A stretch of DNA of 64,000 nt from contig OY970120.1 of the NCBI GenBank assembly GCA_963705885.1, forward strand, positions 1,860,001 to 1,924,000, in the 5' to 3' direction. The stretch is from MFD01275-c22 sp963705885. GTDB lineage: Bacteria > Actinomycetota > Actinomycetes > JACCUZ01. The position numbers were made by a program, and so were the translations under genes. The notes below the pieces were generated by a model. That model was not told where the DNA came from. It was given only the letters and a program-made list of their open reading frames with translations, and did not search any database. Shown piece by piece: positions 49,607-59,277 of the stretch. The first letter of the stretch is position 1, and each line of letters starts with the position of its first letter.

Positions 49607-49822
49607 GTGGTGAACAGCCGACCCGGTTACTGGGACGTGGACCGGTGCACGTGGGTGGGCGTCGAGCCGATGTACGTCGTGCCGCCGGTGCGGCCGGCCG
49701 AGCACCCGAGCGACCGGGTCCCGGGCGGCGGGTCGGGGAGCGCGGACCCGGCAGCCGTCCCGCAGCAGCGCGAGGACGAGGAGCCCGTCGAGAGGGCGCC
49801 CTCCGGCCCGCCCGCTAGCTGA
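49607..49822 (+). CDS. Small hypothetical protein
   Basis: About 71 residues. The N-terminal GYWDVDRCTWVGVEPMYVVPP segment is followed by a Pro/Gly/Glu-rich disordered tail. Start choice lies between adjacent GTG codons at 49607 and 49610 (GGAGG 8-11 nt upstream). The end overlaps the convergent DUF429 gene by 8 nt. No function recognised; the aromatic head looks conserved-protein-like. Confidence 0.5.
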   Translation: MVNSRPGYWDVDRCTWVGVEPMYVVPPVRPAEHPSDRVPGGGSGSADPAAVPQQREDEEPVERAPSGPPAS

Positions 49823-50459
49823 CGATCCGCATCGGCCGACCGGCCTCGTCGCGCGGCGGGTCGTCGGGCAGCGTCCGCGCCGACCCCGCGAGCCAGCGCG
49901 CCGCCGACCAGGCGGCCGCGAGCGCGTCGGGGGCGTCGTCGCCGCGCGGCACGTCCGTCAGCCCCGGCAGCCAGCGCCGCAGCGTGTCCAGTCGCGCCTC
50001 GCGGCCCCCAGCAGTGCGCTTCGGCGGCAGCACGCGGCCCGCGAGCAGGGCGAACGAGAGCTCGGGGTGGACCTCGACCAACCGGCGGTCGTCGGCCCGG
50101 CGGTCCACCTCGGCGATCCTCGCCGCCAGGTGCCACGTCTGCACGGAGAGCCCCTTGCCGGAGACCAGGCCGCGGTGCAGGTGCCCCGCCTCCTCGTAGG
50201 TGGCGGCGGCGAGGACCGCGCGGGGCGGAGTCAGGAAGACCCGCGGGTGCGCCGGGCCGAGCAGCCGCTTGGCCAGCAGGTCGCACTCCCGGCGCCCTTG
50301 CCGCGGGAGCCCGATGGGCATGTCGATGCCCACCGCGTCGGCTCCGACGGCCAGCGCCGCGTCGACGTCCGGCAGCCGGAGCCAGATGACGCTCCCACCG
50401 GTGACGAGCGCACCCACCCAGCCGCCCCGGCAGCCGTCCACCCCGAGGACCGCCGTCAT
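49815..50459 (-). CDS. DUF429-family protein (predicted RNase H-like nuclease)
   Basis: 214 residues. VLGVDGCRGGWVGALV at the N-terminus, VGIDMPIGLP in the middle and a late GDDAPDALAAAW block are the DUF429 motifs; the acidic residues match an RNase H-like fold. Activity is predicted, not established. ATG start; the frame's upstream part is non-coding. Divergent from rpiB with a 26-nt gap, so promoters must overlap neighbouring coding sequence. Confidence 0.82.
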   Translation of the reverse strand: MTAVLGVDGCRGGWVGALVTGGSVIWLRLPDVDAALAVGADAVGIDMPIGLPRQGRRECDLLAKRLLGPAHPRVFLTPPRAVLAAATYEEAGHLHRGLVSGKGLSVQTWHLAARIAEVDRRADDRRLVEVHPELSFALLAGRVLPPKRTAGGREARLDTLRRWLPGLTDVPRGDDAPDALAAAWSAARWLAGSARTLPDDPPRDEAGRPMRIVS

Positions 50460-50485
50460 GCCGGCCCCCTGCCAGACTGCCCGCC

Positions 50486-50968
50486 ATGCGCGTCCACCTC
50501 GGCTCCGACCACGCAGGGTTCGAGCTCAAGGCAGCGCTCGGCGAGTGGCTCCAGGGCCAGCGCTACGACGTGGTCGACCACGGCCCGGTCGAGTACGACC
50601 CCGTCGACGACTACCCGCCCTTCGTCCTGCGGGCCGCCCAGTCGGTCGTCAATGACCCCGGCAGCCTGGGCGTCGTGATCGGCGGCTCGGGCAACGGCGA
50701 GCAGATCGCGGCGAACAAGGTGCGTGGCGTGCGGGCGGCCCTCGCCTGGAACGACGACACCGCCGGGCTCTCGCGGGAGCACAACGACGCCAACGTGGTC
50801 AGCATCGGCGCCCGGATGCACAGCGTCGACGAGGCCGTGCGGCTGGTCGAGCGGTTCCTCACCACCCCGTTCACCGGCGACGAGCGGCACGCGCGGCGGA
50901 TCGCGATGATCGGGCACTACGAGTCGTCCGGCGAGCTGCCGCTGCTGCCCGAGCCACCCTCGCTCTGA
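50486..50968 (+). CDS. rpiB: Ribose-5-phosphate isomerase B
   Basis: 160 residues. LGSDHAGFELK is the RpiB phosphate-binding opening. GGSGNGEQIAANK is the mycobacterial-type active-site loop, with Ser replacing the Cys of the E. coli-type CGTGIG loop. Interconverts ribose 5-phosphate and ribulose 5-phosphate in the pentose phosphate pathway. ATG start. The 3' end overlaps a small minus-strand ORF by 52 nt. Confidence 0.94.
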   Translation: MRVHLGSDHAGFELKAALGEWLQGQRYDVVDHGPVEYDPVDDYPPFVLRAAQSVVNDPGSLGVVIGGSGNGEQIAANKVRGVRAALAWNDDTAGLSREHNDANVVSIGARMHSVDEAVRLVERFLTTPFTGDERHARRIAMIGHYESSGELPLLPEPPSL

Positions 50969-51162
50969 GGCCCTGCGGCGGGCGTCGGCCCCGCAGCCGG
51001 CGTCGGCGCGCCGGACCCCGGTTCGCCGGGTCGGTCGGGACCTGCCTCGCGCGAGACGTCGCGGGCCCGCATCGCCTTCTCGACCCCGACCTTCGACGCC
51101 CCCGCACCGGTGAGGCCGCGCAACGACTCACCGCGGGGCTCGGGCCGGGGCGGCGCGGCCAC
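50917..51162 (-). CDS. Small conserved protein coupled to the Eis-like gene
   Basis: 81 residues. The GTG at 51162 shares one base with the Eis-like gene's TAG stop (TAGTG), a typical coupling junction. The N-terminal half (ESLRGLTGAGASKVGVEKAM, then RARDVSR) is highly ordered, and I recall similar short proteins in other actinobacteria. The second half is a Pro/Gly/Ser-rich tail whose coding region overlaps the 3' end of rpiB by 52 nt. The function is unknown. The frame continues open upstream inside the acetyltransferase gene, so only the junction supports the start. Confidence 0.55.
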   Translation of the reverse strand: MAAPPRPEPRGESLRGLTGAGASKVGVEKAMRARDVSREAGPDRPGEPGSGAPTPAAGPTPAAGPQSEGGSGSSGSSPDDS

Positions 51163-52415
51163 TAGAAGATCGCCGGGCACCAGGGTGCCGGGCTGTGGGT
51201 GAAGGACGAGGTGGCGGCGGCGAGCGCTCCGGGCCGGCGCTCGGTCACCCGGCCGGCCTCGCCCAGGTCGGTGAGTCGTGTTCCGCCGAGGTAGGCCGCG
51301 CCGAGCTCGGCCACGTCGAGCGAGAGGTCCGCGGCGTCGTCCGTGCGCTCGCAGCGGGCATCGTCCTTCCCGCCGGTGAGCCTCCACCGGCCGGCGTTCC
51401 AGGGACACAGGTCGTCGCGGACGTCGAGCACGACGTCGAGGGCGTGGGCGTAGCGGCGGGCCGAGAGCGCGCCCGGGAGGTCGACCAGGCGGACGTACAG
51501 GCCGTCGCCGAGCTGTGGCTTGGCCAGGCGGGGGTTCTGCAGCCAGTGCTGGAGCGGGTCGTCGACCGGGACGTTCCAGAGGCTGGTCCGGGCCATCAGG
51601 TCGAGGTCGAACAGGAAGCGGTAGAGCGCCGCGAGTGCGGCGCCGTCGACGGCCATCAGCTCGCGGACCTTGACGTCGCCGGACCCGAAGTCGTCCTCGG
51701 TGTGCGAGGTCCGGTAGAGCGCGTAGCCGCGCGCACCGTCGCTCGACTCGGCCAGGACGCAGCGCAGCGCGGACGCACCGTCGCGCAGCGCGGGGAGGTC
51801 GCGCACGGCGCGGCGCCACCAGCGGCCGTCGCGCGCGGGGATGCCGGGCCGGCGCGCCGAGACGGCGTCGTAGACGCCGGCGACGGCCGCCCAGTCGGCG
51901 GGGTCGACCAGCCGGAGCCGGAGCCCGGGGTCGGTCGGGACGTCGCCGCGCAGCGTCTGCGGGCCGCGCGGCACGGTGAGGGACAGCGACGCCGACGCGG
52001 CGCCGTAGCCGAAGCGGCCGTAGATCTGCGGCTCCGAGGCCCACAGGATCGCCACCGGCTCGCGGCCCGCCTCGTGGATCGAGTGCAGCTGGTGGGTCAT
52101 GAGGGCCCGCAGGACGCCGCGGCGGCGGTAGGTGGGCAGCACTGCCACCCAGGTCACGCCGGCCGCCGCGACGGTGGCGCCGGGGACGCCGAGCTCGTAG
52201 GAGTACGCGGCGGCGACCCCGGCCAGCGTGGCCCCGTCGAAGGCGCCGATGTCGCGGTCGTCCTCGTGGGTGTCGCGCTCGGCCTCGGCCAGCTCGTCGG
52301 GAGTGGTCATGCCGAACGCGTGGCTGTCGACGGCGAGCAGGTCGTCGCGGTCGCTCTCGGTCAGCGAACGGACCTTCCAGCCCCCGCTCGCCGGTCCTCC
52401 CGGCCCGATGGTCAT
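51162..52415 (-). CDS. eis: Eis-family GNAT acetyltransferase
   Basis: 417 residues, the Eis length, with two GNAT-like domains and a C-terminal sterol-carrier-like domain. The acetyl-CoA loop is VLPTYRRRGVLRALM near residue 95. The protein ends APWCPAIF, matching the family's use of the C-terminal carboxylate as general base. Eis enzymes acetylate amines such as aminoglycosides or lysines; the natural substrate here is unknown. The ATG at 52415 gives the normal start. Divergent from the SpoIIE-type phosphatase gene. Confidence 0.9.
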   Translation of the reverse strand: MTIGPGGPASGGWKVRSLTESDRDDLLAVDSHAFGMTTPDELAEAERDTHEDDRDIGAFDGATLAGVAAAYSYELGVPGATVAAAGVTWVAVLPTYRRRGVLRALMTHQLHSIHEAGREPVAILWASEPQIYGRFGYGAASASLSLTVPRGPQTLRGDVPTDPGLRLRLVDPADWAAVAGVYDAVSARRPGIPARDGRWWRRAVRDLPALRDGASALRCVLAESSDGARGYALYRTSHTEDDFGSGDVKVRELMAVDGAALAALYRFLFDLDLMARTSLWNVPVDDPLQHWLQNPRLAKPQLGDGLYVRLVDLPGALSARRYAHALDVVLDVRDDLCPWNAGRWRLTGGKDDARCERTDDAADLSLDVAELGAAYLGGTRLTDLGEAGRVTERRPGALAAATSSFTHSPAPWCPAIF

Positions 52416-52516
52416 GAGAGGTCTCTACCAGAGCGGCCGGCGCCCGGGCCAGCACGTTCTGCCGTTGTGGGCGTCCGCGGTGTCGTCAGCGCAGGCGGTC
52501 GCTACTGTCCTCTCCC

Positions 52517-53617
52517 ATGCCTGCCTCCACAGCGCGCCGGCGCCGGGGCATGCGCTCGGTGGCCAGGTGGCGGGCGTCGATGTTCGTCCGGCGGCACCTG
52601 CACCACGACGGATACGCGCTGCTCGTCCTGAGCCTGTGCGCCGCCGGGCTCGGCGCGCTGTTCGAGACCGACCCGATGCTCTTCCCCCTGCCCACCCTGT
52701 CCCTGGTGGTGCTCGCGGGCGGGCTCCTGCTCAGCGTTCGCAGCCTGCTGCTGCTCGACGTCGTCGTGGCGGCCGTCGTCGTGTTCGAGCTCACCCAGGA
52801 GACGACGGTGCCCTCTGGCGCGGTCGTGGTCGTCGCGGGCACCGCCGCGATGGTGCACCTTCTCGCGCGCAGCCGCGGCCGCCTCGGCGTGCAGGGCACC
52901 CGTGGCGACTCGATGCTGGTCGACCTGCGCGACCGGCTCACCGCACAGGGTGAGATGCCGGAGCTGCCGGACGGCTGGTCGGCCGAGGTCGTGCTGCGGT
53001 CGGCTGGCGGCGCGTCCTTCTCCGGCGACTTCCTGGTGGCCACCCGCTCCGACGACGAGCACCTGCTCGAGGTCGCGCTGGTCGACGTGTCGGGCAAGGG
53101 CGTCGACGCCGGCACCCGCGCGCTCCTGCTCTCCGGAGCGTTCGGCGGGCTGCTGGGCTCCGTGCCGCACGAGGACTTCCTCCCCGCCACGAACCGCTAC
53201 CTGCTCCGGCAGCACTGGGAGGAGGGCTTCGCGACCGTCGCGCACGTGGTGCTCGACCTGCGCTCCGGTGACTACCTCGTGTCGGTGGCCGGCCACCCGC
53301 CGGCGGTGAAGTTCGCGGCCGGTTCGGGGCGCTGGCAGGTCAGCGACGCCAGCGAGGGACCGCTGCTGGGGATCTTCCCCGACGCGAAGTTCGTCAGCGA
53401 GCGCGGCCGCCTCGAGCGTGGCGACGCCCTGCTGCTGTTCACCGACGGGCTGATCGAGAAGCCCGGGCAGGACATGGACGTCGGCATCGACCGGCTCCTC
53501 GGCGAGGCGGAGCGGCTGGTCACCCGCGGTTTCCGCCACGGCGCCCGCAAGCTGCTCGACCGGGTCGCCGCCGCGCACAACGACGACCGGGCGGTCGTCC
53601 TCATCTGGCGCGGGTAG
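52517..53617 (+). CDS. Membrane PP2C/SpoIIE-type serine phosphatase
   Basis: 366 residues. The basic N-terminus and four hydrophobic segments (~32-115) anchor a cytoplasmic PP2C domain (~145-366). Metal-binding acidic residues lie in SFSGDF and LVDVSGKGVDAG, with further motifs VAHVVLDL and LLFTDGLIE. RsbU-like proteins of this type dephosphorylate anti-anti-sigma factors in partner-switching pathways. No sensor domain (PAS, GAF) is present, and no anti-sigma partner lies nearby. ATG start. Confidence 0.88.
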   Translation: MPASTARRRRGMRSVARWRASMFVRRHLHHDGYALLVLSLCAAGLGALFETDPMLFPLPTLSLVVLAGGLLLSVRSLLLLDVVVAAVVVFELTQETTVPSGAVVVVAGTAAMVHLLARSRGRLGVQGTRGDSMLVDLRDRLTAQGEMPELPDGWSAEVVLRSAGGASFSGDFLVATRSDDEHLLEVALVDVSGKGVDAGTRALLLSGAFGGLLGSVPHEDFLPATNRYLLRQHWEEGFATVAHVVLDLRSGDYLVSVAGHPPAVKFAAGSGRWQVSDASEGPLLGIFPDAKFVSERGRLERGDALLLFTDGLIEKPGQDMDVGIDRLLGEAERLVTRGFRHGARKLLDRVAAAHNDDRAVVLIWRG

Positions 53618-53654
53618 ACCGCCTTCACGCCCGGCAGGGGCGGCGAGCCGGTGG

Positions 53655-53725
53655 AGCGGGTGACGGGAATCGAACCCGCATGACCAGCTTGGAAGGCTGG
53701 GGCTCTGCCATTGAGCTACACCCGC
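53655..53725 (-). tRNA. tRNA-Gly (anticodon TCC)
   Basis: 71-nt cloverleaf on the minus strand. The perfect acceptor is GCGGGTG/CACCCGC, the D-arm AGCTCAATGGCAGAGC, and the anticodon loop CTTCCAA (TCC, reads GGA). The T-arm contains GGTTCGATTCC. U73 discriminator; CCA not encoded. Confidence 0.95.
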
Positions 53726-53806
53726 GGAGGCGCCTGGCCGCACCCGGACGGCCGCCCGGTCGATTGGCCGCTGCTGCGCGCCGGCCCTAGGATGCCATGT
53801 GCGCTG

Positions 53807-53882
53807 CGGGGCGTAGCGTAGTGGCTAGCGCGCCTGCTTTGGGGGCAGGAGATCGGGAGTTCGAGTCTCCCCGCCCCGACCA
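53807..53882 (+). tRNA. tRNA-Pro (anticodon TGG)
   Basis: Acceptor CGGGGCG/CGCCCCG, D-arm region GCGTAGTGGCTAGCGC, anticodon stem CCTGC/GCAGG with loop TTTGGGG (TGG, reads CCA). The T-arm contains AGTTCGAGTCT. A73 is at 53879, and CCA is genome-encoded at 53880-53882. Confidence 0.95.
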
Positions 53883-53999
53883 TCTCGACCCCCGAACGAC
53901 CCCGTACGACCGCCTGGACCGCCTGCGCAGCGCAGGCGACCATCGCGCCGTCCCGCAGCCGTCCGCCCGTGACCCCGTGTGCCCCGAGGAGCCCCGACC

Positions 54000-55391
54000 G
54001 TGAAGAGCGATCTCGAGACCCTGAACCCGACCCGGGTCAGGCTGACCGTCGAGGTGCCGTTCGACGAGCTCAAGACCAGCCTCGACGCCGCGTACCGGAA
54101 GATCGGCTCGCAGGTCACCATCCCCGGGTTCCGCAAGGGCAAGGTCCCGCCGCGGGTCATCGACCAGCGCTTCGGCCGCGGCGTGGTGCTCGAGGAGGCC
54201 GTCAACGAGGCCCTGCCCAAGTTCTACGGCCAGGCGGTCGAGGAGAACGAGGTCCAGGTGCTCGGCCAGCCCGAGGTCGACGTGACCGAGTTCGAGGACG
54301 GCCAGCACCTGAAGTTCACCGCCGAGGTCGACGTGCGCCCGCAGTTCGACCTGCCCGACTACGAGGGCATCGAGGTCACGGTCGACGACGCGGAGGTCAC
54401 CGATGCCGACATCGACGACCAGCTCCGCGGCCTGCAGGAGCGCTTCGCCACGCTCACCGGTGTCGACCGGGCCGCCGCCGACGGCGACTTCGTCTCGATC
54501 GACCTGTCCGCCGCCGTGGACGGTGAGCCTGTCGACGACCTCACCGCCAAGGGCCTGAGCTACCAGATCGGCCAGGGCTCGCTGCTCGACGGGCTCGACG
54601 AGGCGCTCACCGGGCTCGCCGCCGGCGAGTCCCGCGACTTCGCGACGACGCTGGTCGGCGGCGACCACGCCGGCCGGGAGGCGACCGTCACCGTCGAGCT
54701 GGCGTCGGTCAAGGAGCGCGACCTCCCCGAGCCCGACGACGACTTCGCGCAGACCGCCAGCGAGTTCGACACGATCGACGAGCTGCGCGAGGACGTGCGC
54801 GGCCGTCTGGCCCGGATGAAGACGGTCGAGCAGGGCGTCCAGGCCCGCGACCGGGTGCTCGAGGCGCTGCTGGAGCGCGTGGACATCCCCCTGCCCGAGG
54901 GCGCGATCAAGGCCGAGGTCGAGGCGCGCAACCACAACCTGGGCCACCAGCTCGAGGCCGCCGGCATGAGCAAGGAGGACTTCCTCGCCGCCGAGGGGCA
55001 GAGCCAGGAGGACTTCGACGCCGACGTCGACAAGCGCACCCGCGAGGCCATGACCGCACAGTTCGTGCTCGACAAGGTGGTCGACAAGGAGCAGCTCTCG
55101 GTCAACGAGCAGGAGCTCACCCAGCACATCGTCGCGACCGCGTCGCGCTACGGCATGGCGCCGGACCAGTTCGCCCAGCAGGTCGTGCAGGCGGGGCAGG
55201 TGCCGATGCTGGTGTCCGAGGTCGTGCGCGGCAAGGCGCTCGCCCTGATCCTGGAGAAGGCCGTCGTCACCGACGAGTCCGGCCGCGAGGTGGACCTCGA
55301 GGCGCTGCGCGAGGACCAGCCGGCGGCGGACGTCATCGGCGACGCCGAGGACGCCGTGGCGACCGAGGCGGTCGACGCCGAGCAGCAGTAG
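54000..55391 (+). CDS. tig: Trigger factor
   Basis: 463 residues. The ribosome-binding N-terminal domain carries GFRKGKVPP (~42-50), the signature loop that docks on ribosomal protein uL23. The PPIase (FKBP-like) domain spans ~150-240 and the helical chaperone domain runs to ~430, with an acidic tail. Binds nascent chains at the tunnel exit. GTG 54000 has GAGGAG ~8 nt upstream. Followed by a strong terminator, then the clp genes, a conserved actinobacterial order. Confidence 0.96.
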   Translation: MKSDLETLNPTRVRLTVEVPFDELKTSLDAAYRKIGSQVTIPGFRKGKVPPRVIDQRFGRGVVLEEAVNEALPKFYGQAVEENEVQVLGQPEVDVTEFEDGQHLKFTAEVDVRPQFDLPDYEGIEVTVDDAEVTDADIDDQLRGLQERFATLTGVDRAAADGDFVSIDLSAAVDGEPVDDLTAKGLSYQIGQGSLLDGLDEALTGLAAGESRDFATTLVGGDHAGREATVTVELASVKERDLPEPDDDFAQTASEFDTIDELREDVRGRLARMKTVEQGVQARDRVLEALLERVDIPLPEGAIKAEVEARNHNLGHQLEAAGMSKEDFLAAEGQSQEDFDADVDKRTREAMTAQFVLDKVVDKEQLSVNEQELTQHIVATASRYGMAPDQFAQQVVQAGQVPMLVSEVVRGKALALILEKAVVTDESGREVDLEALREDQPAADVIGDAEDAVATEAVDAEQQ

Positions 55392-55415
55392 GTCCCCACC
55401 CACGCCCGTACGCCC

Positions 55416-55446
55416 GTGAGGCCCCCGTCGACGACGGGGGCCTCAC
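55416..55446 (+). terminator. Terminator of tig
   Basis: A perfect 14-bp stem (GTGAGGCCCCCGTC/GACGGGGGCCTCAC) with a 3-nt loop, 24 nt after the tig stop. No U-tract follows; GC-rich terminators without U-tracts are common in actinobacteria. Confidence 0.75.
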
Positions 55447-55462
55447 GCGTCCCCGGGGGCTC

Positions 55463-55479
55463 GTGCGCCGTCAGCGAAC
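55463..55479. promoter_or_regulatory. Possible ClgR-type operator upstream of clpP1
   Basis: GTGCGC-CGTCA-GCGAAC: the right arm GCGAAC and left arm GTGCGC are complementary at five of six positions around a 5-nt spacer, ~95 nt before clpP1. ClgR, the activator of clp genes in actinobacteria, binds dyads of this general GTTCGC/GCGAAC kind. My recall of the exact consensus is approximate. Confidence 0.3.
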
Positions 55480-55573
55480 ACCGCCGAGTCGGGGATCGCT
55501 GTGTCCAGGGCGGGCGTTACTGTCGCTACCAGTTGACCTACGAGCTTCCCGATCGAGACAAAGGTGACGCGCA

Positions 55574-56209
55574 GTGAGCGAGCTGATCACCCCCGGCCTG
55601 CAGACCGTCGAGGGCCGGACCCCGCAGCCCCAGTCCTTCGGGCTCGACGACCAGGTCTACAACCGCCTGTTGCGCGAGCGCATCATCTTCCTCGGCTCGG
55701 TCGTCGAGGACGCCAACGCCAACGCCATCTGCGCCCAGCTGCTGCTGCTCGCCGCCGACGACCCCGACAAGGACATCTGGCTCTACATCAACTCGCCGGG
55801 CGGCTCGGTGTCGGCCGGCATGGCCGTCTACGACACGATGCAGTTCGTCAAGAACGACGTCGCCACCGTGTCGATGGGGCTCGCGGCCTCGATGGGCCAG
55901 TTCCTGCTCTGCGCCGGAGCGGCGGGCAAGCGCTACGCACTGCCGCACTCGCGGATCATGATGCACCAGCCGTCGGGCGGTCTCGGCGGCACCGCCTCGG
56001 ACATCCGCATCCAGGCCGAGCAGATGCTCTACACCAAGAAGAAGATGGCCGAGCTCATCGCGCAGCACACCGGCCAGACCGACGAGGCGATCGAGCGCGA
56101 CTCCGACCGCGACCGCTGGTTCACCGCCGAGGAGGCCAAGGACTACGGCATGGTCGACCAGGTCGTGAGCAGCGCGGGCCAGGTCTCGGGCTCGGGAGGC
56201 ACCGCGTGA
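55574..56209 (+). CDS. clpP1: ATP-dependent Clp protease proteolytic subunit 1
   Basis: 211 residues. The catalytic Ser is in SMGLAASMGQF and His in PHSRIMMHQP; the Asp follows in the handle region. RIIFLGSVVED is the conserved ClpP opening. Forms one heptameric ring of the mixed ClpP1P2 tetradecamer that is gated by ClpX or ClpC. GTG start with AAGGTG upstream. The end lies close to the clpP2 start, so the two are co-translated. Confidence 0.96.
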   Translation: MSELITPGLQTVEGRTPQPQSFGLDDQVYNRLLRERIIFLGSVVEDANANAICAQLLLLAADDPDKDIWLYINSPGGSVSAGMAVYDTMQFVKNDVATVSMGLAASMGQFLLCAGAAGKRYALPHSRIMMHQPSGGLGGTASDIRIQAEQMLYTKKKMAELIAQHTGQTDEAIERDSDRDRWFTAEEAKDYGMVDQVVSSAGQVSGSGGTA

Positions 56210-56274
56210 CCGACCGGACGAGCACCTACCACGGCGCCCACCGCCACGGCGACATGCGAGGAGACAGCGCACCC

Positions 56275-56901
56275 ATGACCAGCACCCCGGGCGGGCTCCA
56301 CCTGCCCAGCTCGCGCTACGTGCTCCCCGTGATCGAGGAGCGCACCTCCTACGGCTTCAAGCGCCTCGACCCCTACACCAAGCTGTTCGAGGAGCGCATC
56401 ATCTTCCTCGGCCAGGCCATCGACGACACGATCGCCAACGACGTCATGGCCCAGCTGCTGACGCTCGAGTCGATGGACCCCGACCGCGACATCTCCATCT
56501 ACGTCAACTCGCCAGGCGGCTCGTTCACGGCCCTCACCGCCATCTACGACACGATGACGTTCGTCCGCCCCGACATCCAGACCACCTGCCTCGGGCAGGC
56601 GGCGTCGGCGGCGGCGATCATCCTGGCTGCCGGCACGCCCGGCAAGCGGTTCGCGCTGGCCAACTCGCGCATCCTCATCCACCAGCCCTACACCGAGGGC
56701 GGCGGGCAGGCCAGCGACGTCGAGATCCAGGCCCGCGAGATCCTCCGCATGCGCAAGCTGCTCGAGGACATGATCGCCCGCCACTCCAACCGCACGGCCG
56801 AGCAGGTCGAGCGCGACATCGAGCGTGACAAGATCCTCACCGCCGAGGAGGCGGTCGAGTACGGCCTGGTCGACCGGGTGCTGACGACCCGCGGCGGCTG
56901 A
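56275..56901 (+). CDS. clpP2: ATP-dependent Clp protease proteolytic subunit 2
   Basis: 208 residues from ATG 56275, which aligns with the N-terminus of mycobacterial ClpP2 and has GAGGAG upstream. A GTG at 56206 overlapping the clpP1 stop (GTGA) would add 23 polar residues and cannot be excluded. Catalytic Ser in LGQAASAAAI and His in LIHQP. Pairs with ClpP1 to form the active protease; the C-terminus contains the ILTAEEAVEYGLVD block. Confidence 0.95.
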   Translation: MTSTPGGLHLPSSRYVLPVIEERTSYGFKRLDPYTKLFEERIIFLGQAIDDTIANDVMAQLLTLESMDPDRDISIYVNSPGGSFTALTAIYDTMTFVRPDIQTTCLGQAASAAAIILAAGTPGKRFALANSRILIHQPYTEGGGQASDVEIQAREILRMRKLLEDMIARHSNRTAEQVERDIERDKILTAEEAVEYGLVDRVLTTRGG

Positions 56902-57042
56902 GCGGTCGCCAGGCGTGGCGGCGACTCGCCCGTCCGGCGCTGATCGGCGCGGTAATGGAGGCGCACGAGGCCCTGCCGAGGTACCGTCAGGGCACACACG
57001 ACCCGGTCGTCCGACCGGCCAGCGAGAGGGAGAGGCCCCCGG

Positions 57043-58329
<1,287 letters not shown>

Positions 58330-58390
58330 CCGGCCGGGGTCCTGCCCAGCCGTCCCGCCTGGGTCGACGCCCGCCGCGAGCTGCCGGCTC

Positions 58391-59215
58391 CTACTGAGCC
58401 TCCCAGACCTCGGCCAGGGCGGCCGCGGCCGACGCCTCGTCGAGGCCCAGCACTCCGACGGACTTCGCCGAGCTCGTGCGGAGGCAGAACGTGAGCCCCT
58501 CGGGCATCGTCGCGCACGTGGAGTCGCCGACGCTTCGGGTGGCGCTCCCGCTCCCCGCCGCGGCGAAGGTGGTGTCGACGTTCACCTCGGTGCGCTGGGC
58601 GACCACGAAGATGGCCCTCCCGGCCCCGTCGGCGTAGGTCCCCACGACGGCGTCGCCGCTGTTCTCGTCCTCCAGCTGCGCTTCGACCTCGCGCTCGACG
58701 CCGGCGTAGACCGCCTCCGTGGACCGGGGCATCCCCTGGACCGTCGCCGGGAGCTCGAGGTCCCCGGCGAGGAAGCCGAGCAGGCCCGAGAAGCGGCCGA
58801 CCCCGAACGCCCCGAGGACCACGAGCACCACCAGCGGGGCGGCGACGCGCCGGGCGATGCGCGCGGCGTCCGAGCTACGCGCGGACGCGGGCGGCGCCGC
58901 TGGAGGGGCCGGGGACGGCCCGCCGAAGGGAGCGGCGGGTGCAGGCGCGCCGAACGGAGCGGTAGGTGGGAGCGCGCCGAACGCAGCGGTAGGTGGGGGC
59001 GCGCCGAACGCAGCGGTAGGTGCGGGCGCGCCGAGATGGGGGGCGGTGCCGAAGCGGGAGGGTGCCGGGGGAGCAGCCGCAGGGGGAGGGGCGCCGAGAT
59101 GGGGGGACCCGCCGAACGTTGTGCGCGCGGTCGGCGGCCCGGCGAAGAAGCCCAGATCGGGCACCGGGCCGGTCGGCGCCGGTCCGTCCTGTCCCCCGCC
59201 GTTCTCGTCGGTCAC
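58391..59215 (-). CDS. Proline-rich single-pass membrane protein of unknown function
   Basis: 274 residues. An N-terminal cytoplasmic Pro/Ala/Gly-rich region (~1-135) contains a 9-residue tandem repeat of type FGAPAPTAA, encoded by 27-bp DNA repeats. One membrane span follows (VAAPLVVLVVLGAFGVG, ~145-165), then a ~105-residue external domain with two Cys (STCATMP, TFCLR) that may form a disulfide. GTG start. The upstream in-frame sequence is antisense to valS. It converges with clpX and ends 62 nt away. No known family. Confidence 0.7.
   Translation of the reverse strand: MTDENGGGQDGPAPTGPVPDLGFFAGPPTARTTFGGSPHLGAPPPAAAPPAPSRFGTAPHLGAPAPTAAFGAPPPTAAFGALPPTAPFGAPAPAAPFGGPSPAPPAAPPASARSSDAARIARRVAAPLVVLVVLGAFGVGRFSGLLGFLAGDLELPATVQGMPRSTEAVYAGVEREVEAQLEDENSGDAVVGTYADGAGRAIFVVAQRTEVNVDTTFAAAGSGSATRSVGDSTCATMPEGLTFCLRTSSAKSVGVLGLDEASAAAALAEVWEAQ
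58921..59028. repeat. 27-bp tandem repeat, four copies, within the proline-rich protein gene
   Basis: Four consecutive 27-nt units (58921, 58948, 58975, 59002), each beginning CGCCGAA and containing AGCGGTAGGTG or close variants. The middle two differ from the last by single bases. Multiple of three, so the frame is kept; copy number may vary between strains. Confidence 0.9.
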
Positions 59216-59277
59216 ACCGCACCCCCGGGTCGTGGTCTCCACGAGGTGCTCGGCAGGCGGGGTGTCCGCCTTGAGGC

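Noticed and set aside
53787..55403. 538-codon minus-strand frame opposite tig and tRNA-Pro
   Set aside because: Runs through a tRNA and the trigger factor gene; composition is that of an antisense shadow.
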